NCBI GenBank assembly: GCA_017562135.1
Contig: QEYB01000963.1
Coordinates: 620,001 to 684,000, forward strand
Source of the DNA: Dipylidium caninum
Lineage: Eukaryota; Platyhelminthes; Cestoda; Cyclophyllidea; Dipylidiidae
Reading direction: 5' to 3'
DNA: 64,000 nt
Position 1 is the first letter of the stretch. The number at the start of each line of letters is the position of its first letter. The position numbers were made by a program, and so were the translations under genes. The notes under the pieces are model-generated. The model did no database searches. It was given only the letters and a program-made list of their open reading frames with translations, and was not told the origin of the DNA. Of the stretch, positions 12,901 to 24,900 are shown in pieces.

Positions 12901-15900
12901 AAATTTTACATTCTTTCCCGATGTCTTTATTTTTTAGTTGGGTGGAAAATCGGCGAGCAGACGGATTGTACGAGAAGGAACTGCGTTCTGCTCAGAAGTC
13001 GGGGGGTAAAAAAATATCTTTACTCCTTCAAGCATTGTTTATGGTGGTAGTTAGGCGGAGAAGAGGTTCCAACGAAGGCCCGTCACTAGTATCCTTCCCT
13101 GCTCATTCACAGCACTCCAGTAAAGTAATGAGCCCATTAAAACAACCACGAATTTTAGGACGGTATTAAACAGATAGTCTCCACACCGTTGAGGAGAGAT
13201 TTGAGGTTCAGTGTGCATTTTAAATCGCTTTCAATTTTAGCCAGTAGAAGTATCACCATGAGAGCATTTTCACCTACCTTGTGCTTTTGAGCAAAGTCAG
13301 ACGGAAACCTATTCACCTTTGATGTGTTTCACTGGAGTATAAATTGTCCAAAAACTGTAGTCGGCATGCCCGTATACAGGCAAGCCGAAATTTTCCGGTA
13401 CGACAGTCAAGCGTTATCATTCGATTGTTGTCAAGCTGTGCGATGCAAATGGAATAGAAATCAAAGTATTGCAGAAAAATCCTCTCAGCCCATTTCCTCT
13501 TCTCTTCCCTTCCCAATTCCTCTCTAGTGCATATCCCTGGCCATTTCTGCCTTATTCTCTATTTACCCTAGAATCATTATACGTTAGTCCATTAGGAATA
13601 TGTCAAGGCAGTAAGCTCTGGACCTTTCCTCTAAATCAGGTAAGAGTGACTTGTGTTCCCTTGGGATCGTTTGTATCCACTCCCATACCTAATTACTAAG
13701 GTAGGTTTGAACTTAGGAGCGGGTTAGTTAATCGTGACACATGGTTTTCACTTAACCGAGGAAGGGGGAAAGGGACTAAAGGTGGCTGAGAGTTGTGGTT
13801 TCAGGCAATTACTCAGCATATAGAGGAAGGCTGAGGCAATTTCTAATCCAGTGTGTGTGCTCTCAAGTGGTAGTGTACCTCGTTTCGGATGCTAGTTTTG
13901 CTGGGACAGTATTTTGGCGAACATGCTCTGGGACGCTTCAATTTCGATGTTCACTGTCATCCTTTGGGTACATTGACAGAATGGTCTGTTTTTTTTTCGG
14001 TTACATCTGACATGCATATGGGATTTATTTGAGAAACGATGCAGCTATACCACTCTCTAAGTTCGTTTAAATGTATTCGTCTACCTTCGCTAAATTCGTA
14101 TTTCTTTCCCATAGTTTGGTCATCATAGATATCCCCCTTGGTCATTTTCCCTCAACCCTATCAATTTCGCTAAACTTGTGCACCATTTATTTCTAATATA
14201 TGACGCTAAAGCGGTGAGAAGAGGCTGGAGGAGGAGAATTGAAGGGCCCAGGAAATGATTTCGTTTCTTACAGTTTATATGTAAATCAAAACCGTTTTTC
14301 TGAGTGTTTATGAATTACACACTCTCCGAACAGATAAGGCTCTTCTTACTTTAGGTAATAGGAACTCAGTAGGTGAAAGGATAGAATCGGCTTTTGGTCG
14401 ACTCGTTTTGTTTATTTAAATGGACTAATCTCAGTCCAAGGTTGCCTATGTAAACGGTAGAACAGTTGTCTATTGAAAAATATTGGAAACCAATGTATTC
14501 TATGGCTATTCTTTAAAGTGCTTGAAAGCCAAAGTTGTGAGCAAGCTGCCCACATTGATTCTCACAAAACCTGAAGTCGGTTGATTCTATTCAAATTTCT
14601 TCACTGACACCCAACACGTAACCCGCTAAATTTGTTAAATTTCCGACATTTCCGCAATACTATCTAAAACAACCATGTTATACTCGTTAGTACTTTCGAA
14701 TTTTGGCACTTGGAGCATTAAGGCGATCAAATATTGACATTATGTTTCATGACATAGTGTATGCCTTTCATTTGCTTAGTAGGTTTATGCCGCAGGAAGA
14801 CTTAGTCCATTTGTAAAGTATAAGGTAAATGAGAGACTGTCAATGTCCTGTAAAATAGTGTGTCAAGGCCTAGACACTGCTACATCATAAGATGAGACAG
14901 AGGGATATTTAGCATTATCAGTATATTAAACGAACACTCTTTTCTTCCATCAGCAGTCGCCTATTCAGTCGTAAAAAATCTTTGTAACGATCGCCTAGTT
15001 ATGGATGCTATATTGTTGTATTTGGTGAATGTGGTATCGTAGGGAAGTTGGAATATCACGGTCTCTCCATGATCAACTATTTGAACGATAACCTCCGGGA
15101 GATATTGCTTTCAGGGAAACAACATCTCTTTACTCGGATCAGAACAATCGTCTATTAGTACGATTTCTGGTACTCATCGAAAGCCGATCAAACTCCATCC
15201 CCTGAATTTTTGCTAAGACTCGGTTTCAGAAATATGCCAGAAATTATCTTTCACAGTCTTGGCAATTGGCTGGACAAGCCACATTGGCAAAACACAATAC
15301 GAAAGTTTTAGTTGGTATAACGCAAACTAATCAAAATCCACTGTAGTCGAAAAGGAAATAGACATATACATAGAGTTAACTGTGGATTTGTTTGAAGTCT
15401 AACGAAAGAAGGAGCAGGGTTAAGTTGAGACCATATTCTTCCATAATTCACTGTCGATAATATCTTTTTAGCCGAGGTGAGAACAGCGAAGGAAACTAAA
15501 CCAAACACTTCGCGTAAGTCTTTATTCTTCTTCCAACCGATTTCCTGGAGGTGCACCGGCTTAACTCTTCTCATCCCCCTTTGTTCTTACCCTATCTCGC
15601 CTCCCTCCTCTATTCATCAGTAGACGATCTCGCTAGGACCCTAAAGACATGACATTCAAATTACTGGAACCGTTTGTTACAGGGGCAAATTACACCGTGA
15701 AAATAAGGACTGGCGAAATGGTGGCCGCAGACACCAAGGCAAATGTCTGCCTCTCCATTGTGGGTGCTGCCAGTGAAACAGCATTTATACATCTCAATTC
15801 CAGTCCGAGCCAGGTTGAGAGATTCCAACTTGGACAGGAGGATATCTTCCAGTTTGATAGTCCTTTTGTAGGAAAGGTAAGTCTACTGCAGTGTATAATT

Positions 15901-18900
15901 ATCTTCCAACATTCTCCTCTCCTCAGTCTCCACCTGATGCTTGTTTGTGCGCTAACTTTTGGATCCGCTGGTCAAGATTTCCACCGATAAAATCTTCCTA
16001 CTTTATGGGGGACAAGAAATAACGCTCAATCGTGTGTCACCAAAGTAAATAATGGAGTTCGTTAGTACGAAGTGGGTTTGAATTATGGTTCGTAGTCTTA
16101 GGGTAGTGAATTAAAATGTAAATTCTAACGTCTCCACCTACCTTTTCGCACTCTTCACTGCTGACAATATAGATGAAGAGGTGTTAATGATGCGGTTTTC
16201 TTCTCGAACTGAAGAATGGTTTCGGTGGCAAAATGCACTGTTCAGTCGAGAGGGAAGTTTTCACTTCCACATATATAACAGATAGGTGTTGAGAGTCAGT
16301 GACTATTTGGTTATCTCTCCTTTCGGTAATGCATTTTTTCTGACTAGATCGAAAAGGCCAAAGTAAGGCTGGAAGGTAGAGATGAGGAGTGTACCTGGTA
16401 CCTGAAAGATATGTCCATAACAGTGAATGAAGTTTCGTTGCGCTACCTCTTCTCAGTGGACAAGTGGTTGACTACACGGCGACCTGATAACAATAAGGTG
16501 TACGAGTTTATGCCTACATCAGTTGAACGATTATTCACAGGTGAAAAATGCTTACTCTTTATTTCTACGCACCTACGTACAGAGACAAGTAAATCTGGCG
16601 AGTTTACTAAAGTTCGGCGGGTAAATAGGAAAAAAATAGTTCTCCTTCTCACGAGATGTCAACAATATGACTGAGACGAATTGAATATTGCGAACAGTGA
16701 CAGTCGATTATGGGAGAAATATAACCTGAAATGTGGCCATTCTGTGAGGCGAAGTTAAAGAGACGTAAGCATAACTTCATCAATCTATTATGAAGGAGCC
16801 GCCAAAAGACCACCATGCTTGTTATTAGAATGCCCACAGGACTCAGACAAAATTAAAACAGGTAGAGTTCAAAAATACACTTATATAATCATAAAGAATA
16901 AGTGGTAAAAGTTGAAAAATGATATTCTTCTCGCACCTCATCGACAAGAGCCTTGTCAGGTAAAAGAAGGGTTAAGTTTGGGTTACCACTGATAGGTGCC
17001 TAGCTTGGACCAACAAGGTTTTCTAGACAAATTCGAAAATAATATTCTCAAGCGTACCGCACGCCTTTGACTTTAAAGCATCTTCTCTTTTATCAGCCGT
17101 TCCCTACGAAATAACTTTCTATACGGGAAGTGAGTCCAAGTGTGGAAGCGGGATGCTAGTCTACCTCCAATTGTTCGGTAACGAGGGTGCGAAACAAACA
17201 GAAACCCTATTGTTTAAATCGGATGGAAGGATATTTAATGCCGGTAGCACTGACACATTTACAGTGAGTTTATGGGCTTTTATTATAAGTGCAAACTCTT
17301 ATTTGGCTCCCTTTATCCCCTACTGCTTTGTTTTACCTTTGGGGAGGAAGAGTTAGGAGCACGCGCTATTTTCACAAATATAATTACAGTTTTGAATGGT
17401 CAAGTTAGATTGCTAACATGATTCCGTTTGAAGGTTTCCTCCAGCGAGGTGGGAAAGATTACCAAAGCAAGGGTCGGTCTCAACGTGGCACCAACCTCAA
17501 CTAGTTTGTTGTTGAAGAGGATTCGCGTTCGTAAGCCGGCAACACATAACTGTTCCCACTGCCATCAAGAGACGTGTCCATATATGCGGATAAGTCGTAA
17601 GTCTTTCCACCACTGTGAGAAATTTGTCCGCGAAAAAATATGCGACATCTAGGTGCATACTACGCTCACAGAAACAATGTGTGGCATTCGAAATATTACA
17701 TTTATAGGTTACATATTCCTTGTTATTCACTTCTTAGCTGTTTTCTCGTTCAAATATAGCCGTCAGAAGAGTTGTTCAAATGCACTCCTAAATGAGCTGA
17801 ATGTTATTGTTTAATGACGTTCTTAGTTATAAGGGAGGAAATATTAACAAACGAGTAACAGAACCTCAGTAAATCATACAATTTTCTCGAAGAAGCCTTG
17901 CCGGTTTCAATGGTTAACGGTTGACAAAATCGGTATACAGTGGCTGGTGTTTATATCAACTCATTTGATAGCATGGGTCAGCTATCGGGGAAGCCGCATT
18001 TATGAATAAAAAAAGAAAATGTCGAAATGAGGGTAGAGCCAAAAATGTCCTCACATAGCAAAGCTCTTAGCTGAGGATCAGTTAAAAATCTAGTGAATTC
18101 AATAAAAGTCTAATTTAATGACTAAATAATAGCACCAGTAGCGTCAGTCATTGTTACTGGTGTAAGGAGAGGCTATAAGAATATTTGAATTGCCAGTGGA
18201 CGTGCAATCTACAGAATGTCGAATGTTAGTGTCTACGAGTCAAAGTAATAAAATTTTACTAGCAGGGGACAACAAATAGTCTTAATATTTCTAGGAAAGA
18301 GGAGCCCTGGAAATGCAGGAAAGTGTGGGGAACAGTCTGTGTAACTGTCACGAGGTGGCGAGCAGAAAATCGGAGGCGTTGCCTCTCCTCACTCTACAAA
18401 ATCGCCCCCTCGATGAATACTGGTTCTTTGCCAATCGCTGGCTACCGCCTCGCGATGACGAGAATGGCCAACTCTTCTGCGAACTTCTTCCCGCCAAATC
18501 TGATGGAACTCCGCTGTCAGCCGAGAAACGTGTGTACTCTTCCATTTCTTTAAGTTTAAATATAGTACAATAACGGGAGTAGCGTCATTTTCCCGAAATT
18601 GTCACAGAAGAATTAGGTTCGCGAGAGCGATTCCTTCCAACTTCTCCCCAACACCTCAAGTATATTACCTTTCGCATTCTATATCAGTGACAACGCTTTA
18701 TCGCCTTCACACGCATACACACGCATATGCATGCAACCGAGATTTTTTATCTCTTCTTTTAGCAATTGTCTATCAAGTTAGCCTGAAAACAGGAAACTTG
18801 TTTGGCAGTGGCACTTCTGCCCAAGTCTATCTCAAACTAATTGGAGCAACCTCGGAGTCGGGCGAATTTCGCCTGTTTAATGCCAAAAGACTCACTTTTA

Positions 18901-21900
18901 GCGCTGGTCGTGAGGCCATTTTCAAGGTACGTAATAGTTGCCTCCTGCTCCACCTAACGCACCTCATGTCGACTCAGCTGGAGTAGCTAGAGCTCCATTT
19001 ATGCGGCTGGGTGGATAATAAATATATCTAATTAGGCTAAACTCCAGTCGAGAGGTCGTGGATATTGTACCCATACATATATGCAACTTTTTAAGGGGAG
19101 GAGAAAAGATAAAACGCACCAAATCCTACATAATTCATTACGCGTACTAATTAGATCTCCACCTTTTCCCAACCGTGCCGCGATGTGGCCTCCTTTAATC
19201 TGGACCCTATTCTACCTCGTCCAACCCTTCCCCCATCAATGTAACCTAAAAGGGACCAAGACCGCAGTGTTTGGGGTAGGCAATGAACACGCATGTTGCA
19301 ACCGCGGTCTCCACCACTTGCCTCTAGGTAGACCCTCGAGGGAGCATAAAAAAGGATAAAAGTTACTCATATCCAAGTGGGAAAGACTGAAGTTGGGGTT
19401 TTCATTCCTTCTAACTTCTTCTCCCTTCCCCTATCTATCTATTCATCCATCATTCTAGTACAATATCTTAGGAACCATTACTTAGGTCCGACCACAAGAC
19501 TGAAATCGAGCCAGAAAGTGTTGTGAAAGTCTCGATGTTCATACGTGTATTGTTTGTGTGGGGCGAAAGGTGGACAAATTTCGGTGATGCTGACTATTAA
19601 CAAACAAAGTGTGGAAGAGGCGGGACTTTATTTTATTCCATCCGGACTTCAAATGACCTTTAATATTAGTCTGTCCTATATTTTATAACCATAACCTCCT
19701 GTCCAAGATTGAATTTACATTTATGACTGACATATGTCTCATGTAAAGAGGTTTTTTTCGGGTAGGAAAATTTGCCTGCATTTTGAATGTGGGAGAAAAG
19801 TGAGAGTGAAAGCACTAATTTATGACAGGTATCATGATTTGGGAAATTAAACACGGACTGAGAGAGAGTTTGCTTTTTCCTCTCTTCTGACAAGAGGTGT
19901 GGGGGCCAAAAGTGCTTTTCAAAATCTTTAAATGCTGATGGAGGTTATTTGAATGGACAGTAGTTTGGGATAGTTTAAAGATATTTGCCCACAGGGAGCC
20001 ACTCTGAAAACAATTTCGAGGACGTCTTACCAAGTTCATATGAGAAAAAGGGCGGGAAGAGGAGAAGGTGGACCAGGAGGCCATTGATATAACGCTGAAT
20101 GGGACAGGAGATTCGCATCTAGACGCACTTAGACGAATGTCAAAACCCCTATTCGTTTGCCTCTTCTGACGTCTGTCATCCCTTCAACGCAACGAGTCTA
20201 CGTGTCCCTCTCAGTTGATCAAGTGAGACGTAATTGAAGAGTCGGTCCGACTGACTCCTGCAGTGAGTGTTTCGCGACTGATGAGGACCACGTCCACATC
20301 CTGAAGACTGCAGCTTCTACTCTCATTCTCACTCTCACTCTCATTCTCACTCTCCCCTGAAGTAGTTCTGTAGACGGACTGTTGGTCTAGTGCTGACTGT
20401 CTGTAGGTGCAAGAAAGGGAGGAGGAGTGAATCCTCCACAATAACATGTGATTCGTTGAGTTGCGGTCCAGATAGGAGACTCTTGACGGCAGACTGGTGT
20501 TTCTCCCGAATGCAGACTGTGTGTATACGTTGCACGGTGGTTGAACTTGCAATGAATCGCAGGTGAGACGTGTCCGGACCCATCCATCTAGGGAAGAGTT
20601 CATCCCCTGGGTACGGTTTTGCCTTAATAATGACTGGAGGAAATGCGGAATCTCCGTTCCGAGTCGCGGACTCACTCTCTTCTCTCCGTCATGGCGTTGT
20701 TCTGGTTCCTCCCTCACCTTCCATGCGTAATTAGTTGGTTGAGTGGTTAAGGCGCTATGAATAATGCAGGTAAGGGAACGTGCAGTCTATTTAGCCGAAA
20801 ATTATAAGCTCAAGGGAGCAAAAGATAGACAGTGAGAGTTAAAACAAAAGCCACTCCTATACAGCCCCCATTAAACCTTTATTTTTTCCTCTCCCCTCAC
20901 CTATCAGGTTGAAGCCATCGGGTTGGGCAAGCTAAACGGAATTCGCTTACGACATGACAACACTGGTCCCAGTCCCGACTGGTATGTGGAAGAGGTGACA
21001 ATTCGAGAAGTGAAGAATGGTAAAGGGAACAGCTATCACTTCCTCTGCAACCAATGGTTGACCGCCATCAAGAATGGCTCTGGTCACCTGATCCGCCAAT
21101 TCCCCCTGAGTCAGACAATTCCGGGCGTGACGAAGTCAAACCGCTCCCCATAACCGACCGCGCCAATGAAAATGCGGAAATCACTCAGACCACTTTTCTT
21201 CCCGTCAACTCATCTTCTCTTGATGCGAAACAAACGAAGCCCTCCAAGCCAGGTAAAATCACTGATTTTAATTAACGTCTGAGGATGACAAAAAATGTTG
21301 GCCCAAACCCTTCTTTAACTGCTTCGCCCTACATCTGGTTACGCATTCTCCCTTATTCAGCGCCTCCTGGCCTCGTTGTCTCCTCGCCGGAGAGGAAGAA
21401 TGGACCCGTAGTTCCTCATGGTAAGCATTTATTTACATTAGAAAACACCACAAATGACAAATGAGGTACCGTGTAAATGTCATCGACCTCGCGTGCCTGT
21501 TTGTCTGAGTGAATGAAAACTCAGCCTCGTATGGTTTGCGCTCGCGTCTAGTCAAGAGGGGTGCCCTTAGGCGGTAGGAGTAGGTATACAAACCCCAAGC
21601 TCTGCACCAATTGCTCCTGTTCTGCGGTCTCTTAATTAGCTCGAAAATGAAACAAATAAGTGGTTAATTAGTTGAGTTACGGAGGCGAAGGCAAGTTATG
21701 GTATTTTTGGTGAGTTGAAAGGGGTTTCATGACTTTGTTATGAGGGACATGGGGGAGAACGACCCTGGCCTCTTTCTCCTTGTCGCCGTCTCCCCGACGG
21801 CAAATTAACGCGCTCCAAGCCTCCTTCGCTGCAGGATCGTTGGATCCCAAGGGGGGCCATGTCGTAGACAATGGCTCCCACCTGTGTCGTGAGGCATAAA

Positions 21901-24900
21901 AAAGCTGTCCCCGGGGATAGACTGCTACGATACTCAGTAGTGCAAGGCTCCCCATTTCGGACAGATTTTACTGCCTTTCCACTTCCTAGCTAGAAATCTG
22001 GCCTCTTCGGGTCTCATGACTTCTGAGGTAATCTCGAACGAGGCGTCAAAGCTGTTTGTTGGTGCCCTGGATGAAATCACCACGAAACGCAGGAATCTCG
22101 AAGGCATTCCAAGCCTTCGCAGAAGGTGGGAAGGAGAATTTCTCCTGACTTACGAGGCGGAAAGGAGGAACTCGACAACTCCACCATGTTCTGTCCTTCC
22201 AGATAGCAGTTTTCGTGAATGGGATAGCGTCGTGGGTTGCAAGTGGAAGCATTAGCCCTGATGCCGAATTCCAAATCGCTGCGATACGACGCAAACTGAT
22301 AATGAGTGGTGGAAAGGATCATGTTTGATTAATCTAAATCAGATAGAGAATATTCTCCTCCTCCTCCTCCTCCTCGGCTCCTATTCCTCCTTCTTGGCTC
22401 CTTCTCCTCCTTTTCCTCCTCCTCAGCTCTTCCTCCTTCTCGACTTCTCCTCCTCTGCTCCTCCTCCTCTCCCTCGACATTTCTCCTTCAAGTCCCCATC
22501 ACCGTGTCTTGGCATACACAGACACTTACATGCAAAGTAAACAGTTGGGTTAAATGACAGATCGAGAGAATCCCGAACGTATCGGGAAGGCTTTTGTTTC
22601 CAATGCTGAGAAGGAAACGCACTTAACAGTAAAACTGACTTAACTCTGCTACGCCTTTCCATGCAAAAACGGCCTATCTCCGAGAAGGTTGTACGAGAGA
22701 GGATTGCACTTGCCTTCTGGTGTCCACAAAGGGGCGCTTCTTTATTCCCCTCCGGGTCAGTACTCCTAATGATTGTCTCTTTTAGAGTCACGATTACCGC
22801 GTGACCCAGAGGCCAATTCCTCCTGTAAGTTCTCTCTCACCCTTGCTGCCAGCGTCTTTGTGACCAAATCTCGCCAATTTTGAGAATATTAGCAAGTAAT
22901 AGGCAGAAATTCACAATTTTAAGTCATTCTCTCACGACATCTCCGATCTGATCCGATACGGTGAAGTGTCTTACGCAAAAATCCAGACGGAGAAGAGTAA
23001 GGAAACGTCTGATTGCAGAATTCTCCTTATTGAGGGAGTCCAATCTCCTCCGCTTCGTTATCTTGACTGATAATTCTGTCTGAAACCGGCGGAGGGTGTA
23101 TTCTCCACCTCGCGTTTGTGCACACACAAAAACTACAGGGACTGACTGTCAGCCTTCAAATCCTTGGAGGGAAGTGGGTGGAATGTTTCTTGTCCCAGCT
23201 TTCGCCTCCCCCTTCCAAGTATTCCCTCCACCGCTCCAGCCCCTTTAAACATGCCTCTCCTCTGCCTAATCCAGAGGTGGAGCGCAGACCCGAGGGGTAT
23301 GCTAGGTGGGCGCAAAACGCCACCAGTGTGTGGTTGAGACAATGACGCACAAAATATCTATTAATGGGCATACTTGCGGTCTTTATGTACTCACACAACA
23401 ATAAAAGTCTGCCGAATTCTTAGAGAGCCGTCCACTATAATCTATAGTGACATTTCGGCAAGCCTAAAAAGCCAAGGCCGCAATGTCGGCAATGAAAATG
23501 GCATGAGGCACCGAAGGCTATTTAAACCAGTGTTTCACCTCCTATTAACGTCTCCGTCAGCCCTTCCCTAAATAAATCCTCTGTGGTTCGCCTTTTAGCC
23601 ACTTCTACCCTTTCCACCGTCAACTATGTGGAAATGGAGCAGAAAGAGGGTGAGTTGGGTGGATTGCTAGCCGAGATAACTGAGAGAAGGTATGAAAATC
23701 CTTTAACGGCATTAAGTCCTCTTCCTCATCTGCAGTGTTTCCACCGCTTTCACTCCAGGTCATCTTAGGTAAATGTAGAATTCCCAGAACTTTGACCTGG
23801 AGACGAGGTCCAAGTGTTTTCCTCCTCCTACTCCCTCCTGCCCCCCCCGGCCCCTAATAGGTGTGCAATGGTGTGACGCTAAGTGAATATTACCCAAAAT
23901 ACATTCTTCGACACGGTTCCATCTTAGCCACAACGACATACAAGGTTGCCATAACAACTGGAACGCACTCAGGCTCGGGCACAAGTAGCAATGTTTACCT
24001 GACAATGCGCGGTGAGAAGGGTGAGAGTGGAAAGATTCCCCTGCTTAATGGGGCAAATCAGACTGGCCGGCTGACGAAGCCGATGTCGGGGGAGACAATG
24101 CAGAAGCAGAAGAAGATATTTCAGCCCGGCAATACAGACAACTTCCTCCTCCAACTACCGGACATTGGCGAGTTGAAGTCAATTCGGTTAGTACTTTACA
24201 CAGTGAAGCAGACTGTCTTTTAATTTTTGTGCACACACGTCACAGTCATGCCTCTTTTCTTTTTCTCCGCCTCTTTTTTTGGACAAAATAAAATCGCTAA
24301 CGATGTCAAATGCACACTTTCGCCCACACACAGGCAATAGGCGCACAAAGAGAGTTGGAAAAATTAAACTTCTGTCCATTTTGCATTAACTTTTAATAAC
24401 AAGGTTGAACAGGTATTCGCAGTCTCTTGGTCTCCTACACTCTCCTCTACTATTCTCAATTCGGCCGGGCTAAAGAATGAAATCGCCAAGGTGATGTGAT
24501 GGACATGCGGCTGAAAGTGAAGGCGGCAGCGGCGGCAGCAGACATGGCATGGTGGAAGAAGAGGAGGGGAGAATGATCCGTCATGATTATTCCAGACCTG
24601 GGGACCGCGAGGAGGAGGGGAAGGTTGGAGGTGGGGGGGGTGCGAATGAAGCTAAAAATGTTTTAACAACACAATAGCAAATAAATGTGGAACAACACGA
24701 TACCGCACCCACCCTGTCGCAATATCCGCTGAGAGGGGAAGAATAATCTACGCCCGGGGTAGTTAAGTGCATTTGACTGGAAAAAAGACATAGGCGGAGT
24801 TCGGCTTGGTTGGAAGATATGAAAGGGGGCTTTTGTTTTGGTTAATCTGTGTTCAGCTGTGACTAGTAGAGAAAATTTGTAACGCAAGCTTGACATTTTT

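Noticed and set aside
13469..14010. Possible extra LOXHD1-like exons between PLAT 6 and 7
   Set aside because: The exons at 13005 and 15683 already join in phase 1 with no gap in the PLAT series, and these frames show no PLAT motif.
18295..18301. Upstream acceptor for the third exon of PLAT 8
   Set aside because: Using the AG at 18293-18294 with the phase 1 donor leads to a stop; the AG seven bases later keeps the frame.
20211..20717. 168-codon minus-strand frame
   Set aside because: It lies inside the interspersed repeat, is broken in the second copy, and resembles no known protein.
20727..20790. A tRNA gene
   Set aside because: Only an A-box-like motif is present. There is no B box, anticodon arm or acceptor stem.
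22325..22540. Leucine/proline-rich small ORFs
   Set aside because: They are translations of a CTC/CCT simple repeat.
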